DNA of 64,000 nucleotides from Theobroma cacao (lineage: Eukaryota > Streptophyta > Magnoliopsida > Malvales > Malvaceae). The position numbers were made by a program, and so were the translations under genes. Below the pieces are notes generated by a model. The model was not told the DNA's origin. It ran no database searches and saw only the letters and a program-made list of their open reading frames with translations. Location of the stretch: positions 3,500,634 through 3,564,633 of the forward strand of contig NC_030851.1 of NCBI RefSeq assembly GCF_000208745.1, in the 5' to 3' direction. This document shows positions 56,106 through 64,000 of the stretch, piece after piece; the first letter of the stretch is position 1, and every line of letters starts with the position of its first letter.

Positions 56106-59100
56106 ACCAATGACCATATTTGGATGGACATATATATGAAACAAAGTTTTATGACATATAAATTTAAAAAAAAAATTAACTATATTTATACGTACAGAAA
56201 TTATATATATTATCCCACAATGTTATATATACCAGTATGTCTTTTTTATGGATTTGGAATCAAATTCTGACCTTAACCCATTTGATCGATTAAGTTCATA
56301 TCGAGATTAATGGACTATATATACGTATAAAAAAAAACAGAAAAAGATTGTTACGATGTCCCTTTTTGTGCATTAAAAAGAGATTGATATTCCATGCAAA
56401 CACTGTTTAATGCATTTGTTTTTGTTTTCGTCATTGTTAATGTTGTTATTTTCAAGTTGTACCCTGTTGTCTTTTCCTTGTAAGGAGAACCACTGGTTAG
56501 GAATACGTTGTGGGGAAGACATGTTGGGCACCAAAAAATATTGCAATAGATACTACGAGTGGGCATTGTCGGACCGATTGTGGGGTTTTTATCATCTGTT
56601 GGTTGCTTGATTTTTCAGTATTTTCTGCATGCTCTCTTCTTCTCCAGACAATTCCTAAATTACAAAACTGAAATCTACAACAACCATTAGGTTATACCAG
56701 ACGAGAAAAGATATAAACTTGTCTTTTCCTCCACCATCAACTAAGCTTGGTTTCTTCCTTTCGTTACGTGATTTCCATTATCTAATATATATCTACATAT
56801 TGTCTCCCCTGTCCGGGTTTGTAATATTACATATGAAGCTCATGGCCAAAGGACTGGCAATCAGGAAAAGTTGAGTATACGTACCATAGATCTTAACTTT
56901 AGGAAGATAAAACCTGTTCAGGCAAACCTAGACCTATCTATACATGAATCATAACTTTAATCATTCATGTAGATGTTGATCTTACAAATTCAAATGGAAA
57001 TCCTATCTATACATAGAAATGCAAAAAAGGAAAAGGGTCCTGATGATGGGGTCCCCTGGTGCATAAATGCTATTGATGATAATAACTTGGTAACGTCTCC
57101 ATCTCTATCATTCAACAGCTTGGATGCTTGCATTCTAGGCTAGCAGATTCCGAAGCCAATAAAAGTCGGTCCATGATAATCATCCACTTAAACTGCTTAA
57201 AGTTCTGCATCTGATTAAAGAAGTGTGTGTGTCGCCAGTACAGAAAAGGGATTGGCAAAAGAAAGAAAAATAAATCTAACAAGTTGAGGGAGGGGGCAAC
57301 ATCATTTTCATAATAGGAATATTCTTTACTCCTTTTACCAAATTGTCCCGGCCCTGAAACTAGAGGACCCCTCGGAGAGTGATTCTGAACCGGGTAGGGA
57401 CAAAATTGTCTTATTAAAAAACTTTTTATGTACGAATCTGTACTGGTCGGTGCCTGTCATTCGTTTCCACAAAAATCGCGTTTCTGTCGGAGCATTTGAT
57501 AAAACCACCGTCGTTCACCCTTTGGATTCAACGTTACCCGCTTTAACATTATAGCTGAAGTCTGCCGTTAAATCTTTTAAGTGGGCTGCTATGCAACTCC
57601 CTGTCCCCTGCGGGTCATATCAGCACGACTTCAGCTGCGGATGAGAAGCACGTGATCTGTCCCCGATGTATAGTTAACAAGTGGAGAATTTGATGTACGA
57701 ACATGCGTGGACCCCGTCATGACGTGGGTATCATGCATGCATGACATTACCATGCACCCAATCACCATTAAGGAAAAGCTCAGTCTTATATTGCTTGAAC
57801 GCCCTCCAAGTTATGAAAAATCTTATAGCTTCTTCACTTGAAAATCCTTTGAGACAGGGAGAGAGTTCATGAGTTGGTGAAAAGACTTTGAAAAAGCTGT
57901 TTGAAAGGAATTAAAGGGCCTTTTGGAATGGACCCTATGATGAAAGTTGGAAATGTTGGATCCTCTCGATCACGGAGGACCCATCTCGATGCCAGAGGCC
58001 ATTTCAGAAGTCTTATTAAATTTTAAAGCTTGAGTACGCAACATTATCCCATCAAAACTTAGCTGGTCATTGGCCCAATTCATCTTTGACCCAACATTAC
58101 CAACCAATTACTCGAGTTTCAGTGATTAGACAGACGCAGTTCCACCATAACGAGCACCCCGACCCCATATCTGTCAGTACCCTATTGGCTCAAACAGTGT
58201 TTCAACCCCATGCTTTTTCCTAAGCAGCCTCTAAGCCAATTATTCCTAGCATCTCAATCTATCCCCATTGAACTGTATTCATTTTTTCCATTTTTAATCA
58301 AAGTAGAGAAGAATACATGTACTTATTGTGTAGTTGTAACCAAAGTAGTATTGAATGATACATTGAATGCTTTGAGCATGAGCGGTCTATTCTTGTCACA
58401 TCTTTCTTTAGAGCAGAAATTATGCAATCAGAAGAAAACACAAATTAAGGTTCAATGATAAAAAGTTCGCTCGATTGAGAGAGATAGATGATAGGTTGAG
58501 GCCCCCCCCGCCCCCAAAAAAAAAAAACCTTCAAGGTCCAAGCTTCTTTCTTTTCTGCGATTTTATGTTCCTCCTTTTGTTTGTTCGTTTGGGCAGAGAG
58601 AATATTTGTTGCAGCGTTAGCAGGAAACACGCTAAGACCTTAACAGCATCCAATGCAAAAGCAATGAAGTGGGATGACTAGTTCCATTGCACCATTAACA
58701 AGCTTTCGTTTCAGCTGTCACTTGTGTGAATCATTAAGATTTCATTTGGTTTCTGATTCGGGCTTGGTACAAATTGGATAAAAAAAAAAAGAGTAGGGCT
58801 TAGGCAAAGCCTAAGTCAAGCCCACCGATAGGCTAAATGGGCTCCTATGATTCCCTTCTCTTCACCTGCAAACCAAAAATGATACTACAAACCTTGATTG
58901 AATGATTGATGAATACATTTGATACGTTTCAGGAAAATTAAAGAGGAAAATGCCTAAGCCATCTAATTATAGATTGAACCTGATTGGTCTTGTTAAGTAA
59001 ATATCTAATTTTTGTTTATATATGACAAATCATGAATTCAGTTACGTAGCAAATTTTTGGTTATCTTGGTGTTGTTTTGTCGATTTCGTAAAACGAAGCG

Positions 59101-61400
59101 AGTATAATTTTCAACAAGAATGGAATCTTATCAATTGTAACCCCTTTTGAGCGAAATGAAATGACAACAACGTTAACAAAAGCTAATCTAAAATATTATT
59201 TAATTCAATTGATTGACAGATGGTTCGATAATGGAAAGGATGCATATGAGTATCAAAGTTTCCTTAATAAAGCTGCTCTCAGCTTTTAAAATAAGGCGGC
59301 GGCCGCCTGAGGGACAAATTCATTTTAATTAATAGAAAAAAATTAAAGATTACCCTTATCAACACTTGAAAATGTTCACAATTTGGAGTCATTTTTTATT
59401 TTATTTTGAGATAAAATATGTTAATTTTTTTTATAATAATTATACATGAATTCATTAATTTTTAAAATGAATAATTCATTTCAAAAGAATATTTTCATCA
59501 TAAACATAAATCTTATCGTTAATCAATCATCAATATTTTTACTAGTTAGATGACATAATAATATTATCATTAATTTTAAAAATTATCATTATATAAATTA
59601 TAATTTTGTATTTTAATTTTTTTAAAAAAATTCTTTCTGTTTGACCACACGCAACAAACAATGCTCCCCAAGGGAGCACTAATATGGGCTCCCGAAAGGA
59701 ATGCACGATCCTTCCAAAGAGAACTCAAGGAAATTCGACCAAATTTAACTTTTCATGGTTAGATCTGATTGTTGGGTGATTGATCAATGTAAAAGAGCAC
59801 TCTCGAACGATCTAAAAGAAAGAAAAAGAGTAAAAAAAAAAAGAATGACATTTTAAACATTTTACAATTAGATGTTAACATTATTTACACATTTGGAGAG
59901 TGTTTATTTTAAAAATTAATAGACTCACATATAATTATATCCAAAAGTTGAGAAAATTAGTATATTTTACCCTCTGTTTTTCTATGTGTTTTTTAGTTAT
60001 GTGTTTTAACATAACGTACGTCGTTAAAACCGTTTTGATTCAACAGTTTGTAACAACATATATTTTACTTCTAAAAGCAACATATTACATGCTACTTATT
60101 GAAACATAGAATTGAAAAATAATGAAATGATTTTAAGATGTGTATCAATATCACTATCAAAGTTTTATTTGTCTCATAAATAATATGCAAAAGAATTAAA
60201 GTTTTGTTCACCCTCATTATCGGTGTGTAAAAATGTTACAAACAATAAATATTGAGAATATAATAAAAGTTCATTTACTGATAGTGAGTAAAAGAATTAA
60301 AAGTTTTATTTATCCTCGCTAATATTGCACAAAAGTATTAAAATTTTTTTCATGTACATAGTTTGCAAAAGAGACACAGATAATAAATTTCAAATTCAGT
60401 TTGATTCATAGTGTGCAAATAAACAACTAAGCTAGTCATGATCCAATTTACACTTTAACCCATCACAATTATTATTATTGAAAATTTCCAACACTAGTGC
60501 TTACGTTTGACGTCCAATGATTAGGATAATATTTTAGCTTTTGGTTTACTAGTAAATCAATTAACATTGGAAATTAAAAGTAACAGAAGACAGAGCCTTC
60601 ATTACATGGAAGAATTGTGGGTGCCAAAACATAAGCAATATGAACTTTTGCCGCATGGTGGTTGATGCATAACCACGCAACATGACATGATAGTAATTGG
60701 CAGAAGCGGTTGCTGCCCTGATTACAAAGTAGTAGTAGTAGTAGTAGTAGTATACCATCGAATTCCTTTCCTTTTCCTTGCATTTTTTTTTTCCTCCGTC
60801 CCCCACACTTTTTCCGCAACTTGTAGTACATTAATCTTATCCACCCTAATAAAGTTTCACCCACCAGATTAGAATGTGATCTCTGACATGACTAAACAAA
60901 GATTTCTTTTTTCCACTTTATCTTAAATTTAATATTTGCTATCAAACACTAAAAAAAAAAAAGACACTCACTTTACCCCCTTTTTATCATTACTTTGAAG
61001 TAAATTTCAAATGTCAATGTACATCATCTTTATCCAAGTAGACTGTGCTTTCTCATTCCTTCATTGGGTATTCATAAGAATCAAATTTAAGGTATATTGA
61101 TCCGTGCTTCAAGTATAAGAATTTTTTGGGTTTATATTTGATATATTTTTAATGTATAATACATATACATTATTATTTAATTACATAATGTCACTTTATA
61201 AGTATACAAAAGTAAAAATAATAGGCATAATATGACAAAACGAAAATTACAAAATAAGTAGAAAAAATGAGAATAATAAAAAGAGCAATATCTTATTCTT
61301 CCTTCTTTTTTTTCTTATAGTGCACAATAAAGAGTTACACAACTTGGAAAAGAATGCAAATTCAGAAATAGTAATAGGCAATCAATTATAAATTTTGACA

Positions 61401-61456
<56 letters not shown>

Positions 61457-61782
61457 CTGAAATTCCTAGAATTAGTCAATCAAAGTCACTGGATTTACAA
61501 GAGATAATAATAAATTATGCTTAGCCTTCTTCACTCTCCTCCACTGGGGATGGGATGACTCGGTGAAAACAACCCCTCTTCGCCATCTCGTTAATTAACT
61601 ATATAATCATAACGTTTAAAAAAAAAACTTAAAAATTACCCACAAATTCACTCAAATTAATAATAATAATTAATTTATACCCTAACAAACTCAATTTCAA
61701 AATACAGTTGTTAGCGCTTCCAACTCGGGGTAAATCAGCCGAGTCGACCCAGAAGTGTTGGTAACTTTTTGGCTGGCTTGCT
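56106..61782. other. Gene-poor interval right of the SAUR50-like gene, part 2
   Basis: No gene supported. Small features: a C-run followed by A-run at 58501-58528 (GGCCCCCCCCGCCCCC then A), a short perfect hairpin CTTAGGCAAAGCCTAAG at 58799-58815, a GC palindrome GGCGGCCGCC near 59299-59308, an (AGT)n repeat at about 60728-60752 and a long (TA)n run at about 61404-61452. Confidence 0.45.
61404..61452. repeat. (TA)n microsatellite
   Basis: About 24 TA dinucleotides without interruption, followed by CTCTCTG. Confidence 0.9.
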
Positions 61783-62253
61783 TTAGCCTTTTAAGTAGAC
61801 CGATTTGTCGGCGACCCCGTGAAGCAACGGTCGAGATTCGCTGAAGAACCCGAGTTTATTCTTCATGCCAACGTGGCAGCATCTCTGAAGATCTTCCAAA
61901 GTAGAGAAACGGCCCGAGTTTGATGCGCCAGATCGGGAGACGACTCGGAGTATCTCTTCGAAGAACGACTCGTCGCATGGGATGGTTAACGGTCCTACGT
62001 TGTTGAAACCGTACTCTTCTTCGGTTTGTACGAGGAGCTTTTTGAAGATTGGGTGGTTAAGGTACGTAGCGCGTACGATATATCTCCTGAGACTGGTGCC
62101 CACGCAGACAGCCACGTGTCCAGCAGGAACGTCAGACGGTGCGCGTCCGTTATTGTTGTTGCTGCTGCTGGCCGTTATGCGGGCCTTCCTTCGCCACTGC
62201 TTGAGCATTAATCGGATTCGGACAATGTGACGGATTTTCTGGCACTTTCCCAT
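61783..62253 (-). CDS. SAUR49: SAUR49-like protein, long type (156 aa)
   Basis: The only minus-strand gene found. MGKCQKIRHIVRIRLMLKQW, RRKARITASSSNNNNGRAPS, DVPAGHVAVCVGTSLRRYIV, RATYLNHPIFKKLLVQTEEE, YGFNNVGPLTIPCDESFFEE and ILRVVSR form the SAUR core with a basic N-terminal extension. After it comes a ~50-residue C-terminal tail (SGRFSTLEDLQRCC to KSVYLKG) that the array SAURs lack. MGK...RIRxMLKQW, DVPxGHVAV and GPLTIPCDESxFEE are typical of the Arabidopsis SAUR49 (At4g34750) group. Cys replaces the usual Tyr or Ser in VAVCVG. The start at 62253 (MGK) is preferred over the in-frame ATG at 62265 because the family begins with MGK; the longer form would be 160 aa. Its coding region is GC-richer than the array SAURs. 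Confidence 0.9.
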   Translation of the reverse strand: MGKCQKIRHIVRIRLMLKQWRRKARITASSSNNNNGRAPSDVPAGHVAVCVGTSLRRYIVRATYLNHPIFKKLLVQTEEEYGFNNVGPLTIPCDESFFEEILRVVSRSGASNSGRFSTLEDLQRCCHVGMKNKLGFFSESRPLLHGVADKSVYLKG

Positions 62254-62416
62254 CCCATGTGACATTTTTTTTCGCAAGAAAGTGACAGAAAGAGCAAACG
62301 GAAAAGAGAGTATTTCCGAGAATGTGAGAGAAAAAGTGAAGGGAGTGTGGGAGCAACTTGGTAGTGGCGTTAGAATTCCCTCTTTTCAATTTCGGAGTTG
62401 AATTATGGTAGAGGGA

Positions 62417-62430
62417 GGTATTATATGGGT
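62417..62430 (-). promoter_or_regulatory. TATA-like box of the SAUR49-like gene
   Basis: On the minus strand ACCCATATAATACC, about 165 bp upstream of the chosen ATG. Confidence 0.35.
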
Positions 62431-64000
62431 AAGGTTTAAAGAAATTGCCCTTGGAATCGCAGATAATTACGAGATTGTGTCTGTTGTTTCAGTTGGTGTC
62501 ATGGCCATGTGATCTATGGTAAGGTAGTATGACTTTTAGTTAGCTTTAATCAATTCTTTAATTAATTTATTCATTTAATTTCAATTTTCAGGTTTAGTTA
62601 GCTTCTTACTTTCTTGACAATTGTGCAATTTTAATATATAATAATAATGAAATTTATAAAGTTAGATTAAAACATGGGGATGATAAACCAAAATAATGTG
62701 TTTAGACTTTGGACCATGTAATGTAAGCTTGGACAATGACATTTGCCTATACAATACTTAGCATTATTTAGTAACATGAAAGAAGAAAGTATTATACATA
62801 TAATACTAATAATGATTCTCTCCCAAGCGTAGGGAAAAAAAATCCACACTTGCTTACTTAGAGTAAAGTAAATGCCTTAAGCACATGGTTGGTAGTTGTA
62901 TTTCGGGGTTTATTTTCCTTAAAAGTGGGAGTTTTACTTCTTTCCCTTCTTAAATTTCAGTCATAGAATCCATTATGTGTTTAGGCACAAGCACCCATCA
63001 CCTAAATATGCAGTAAACAACTATTAGGTATCAAGCCATTGGTGTCAATCCATTGTTTAATTTGGGTGCTTCTTCCACATACATACATATATATATATAT
63101 ATATAGCAGTCTTTGGGCGATATATTTGCATTGATTTGTTGAAGCACAAAAGAAAATGGATTCAACAAATATACCAAAAAAAGGAGAGTGGAAATATATA
63201 TAATTTGTGTGGTGACTGTCTTATTATTCTCACCTTTTGTTTATAATGATATGATTTGATAAGATTCTTTTTGTCCTTGAAATGCAAAACCCTGTATCAC
63301 TCTCACGATCCTATAAAACTCTCCTTGACTGACCTTGACCTGCCTTGCCTCCGCAACCTCCTCCATATTCATAACAATTATATAACCCAATTCAGTTCCG
63401 AACAAGACACAACATGCAGGTTCATGCATGCATACTAATTATTTTCATTACATATACAATTAAATCATGTTACAGTATATTTTTTTTATATAAATTCTTG
63501 TTTTTTTTTCTCTAATTATTCAACCTAGTAGCTTTTTCCTGCAGGAGGAACATGAGATCTTAATTCCTAACATCCAATTCAAGATGGTATTCATGAATCA
63601 TATGGGCAGCAACATATCGCTCATGCCTCTCAATTTTTATCATTGTTCCAGTTCAGTGCTCAAATAACAAAAAGTTTAAAGATGAGAAGGACAGAAACAA
63701 TATATAACATGCATAGTTTGCTGTTTCAGTGTTGTTTTCTACTCCCATGATCTCTTGTCTCCCCCAGTTTCTTTCTTTGACGCAGTAATCATGATTAAAA
63801 TAACAAATTATGCAAGATTTAGGGAATATATGCTGGGGCCTGTTTATTTGAAACTGATTGGAAGGGTTATTTTTGGATCTAAAGTATACTTTTAGGGACA
63901 TTTACTCAAGTTTTAAGCCAAGTCCTTTTGGCAGAGAGGAAGTGATGTTTGCTGTAGCCAAGGCAACTCGGAATTTTATATTAAACTTAAACCTTGAATA
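62431..64000. other. Right flank
   Basis: AT-rich with an (AT)n run at about 63087-63105. No gene supported on either strand. Confidence 0.45.

Noticed and set aside
60561..60872. Overlapping frames with runs of Tyr, Leu or Val
   Set aside because: Produced by the (AGT)n microsatellite at about 60728-60752.
61982..62230. Plus-strand frames opposite the SAUR49-like gene
   Set aside because: Complement of the real minus-strand gene, with no SAUR or other domain on the plus strand.
1..64000. CRISPR arrays, operons, prophage or other prokaryotic systems
   Set aside because: Spliced gene, TATA promoters, PPR and SAUR genes and LTR insertions show plant nuclear DNA. No direct-repeat/spacer array was seen.

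Overview
This is plant nuclear DNA, most likely from a eudicot. It is AT-rich, has one spliced gene, has plant-only families (SAUR and PPR proteins) and carries solo-LTR-like insertions. The species cannot be named from the sequence; a rosid is only an impression from protein similarity. Nearly all genes in the window are SAUR (Small Auxin Up RNA) genes.

Layout. About 285-34018 is a four-fold head-to-tail tandem array with units of roughly 7.8-9 kb. Each ancestral unit carried, all on the + strand: A (79-aa SAUR), B (SAUR, now dead in every unit), C (98-aa SAUR), D (96-98-aa SAUR) and e (a SAUR relic just downstream of D). The A copies (818, 9042, 16893, 25604) and D copies (6632, 14256, 22990, 32912) are open. 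C1 (4752) and C3 (20620) are intact, C2 (12358) has lost its stop codon, and C4 (29303) is frameshifted. B1, B3 and B4 are separately broken pseudogenes and B2 is deleted. Later insertions mark single units: a 466-bp copia-like solo LTR in unit 3 (21952-22417, target duplication AATAA), a 220-bp poly(A) retro-insertion in unit 3 (23736-23955, 10-bp target duplication), and a 1590-bp LTR-ended element in unit 4 (29970-31559, target duplication AATTT) that contains a 1.36-kb near-perfect palindrome.

The array ends at 34018, beside a SAUR 3' fragment (34031-34150). Three single-copy SAUR genes follow (E 35482, F 37772, G 39626), with two orphan SAUR-type promoter pieces (about 36900 and 38930) that have no gene. 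Next come an intronless E-class PPR gene (40285-41697) and a six-exon YEATS-domain gene of the YAF9a/TAF14b/GAS41 type (43997-46960). Further right are a SAUR50-like gene (51480-51794, +) and a long SAUR49-like gene (61783-62253, -) in otherwise gene-poor DNA.

How the genes fit together. SAUR proteins of this kind are known to inhibit PP2C.D phosphatases and so keep plasma-membrane H+-ATPases active, driving acid growth. All array and single-copy SAUR promoters from A1 to G share a module, (GA)AGACAnnnCCATGTG, 65-130 bp upstream of a CTATATATA-type TATA box. CATGTG is the PIF-binding E-box, so light, temperature or auxin control through PIFs is a reasonable inference. Two copies (C2, D1) have lost this core and also carry other lesions, which suggests decay. 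The window looks like an actively evolving birth-and-death SAUR cluster rather than a new type of system. The most unusual items are the palindromic LTR, the four independent losses of B, the shared hydrophobic tail reached separately by C2 and C4, and the damaged N-terminus of the YAF9a-like gene.
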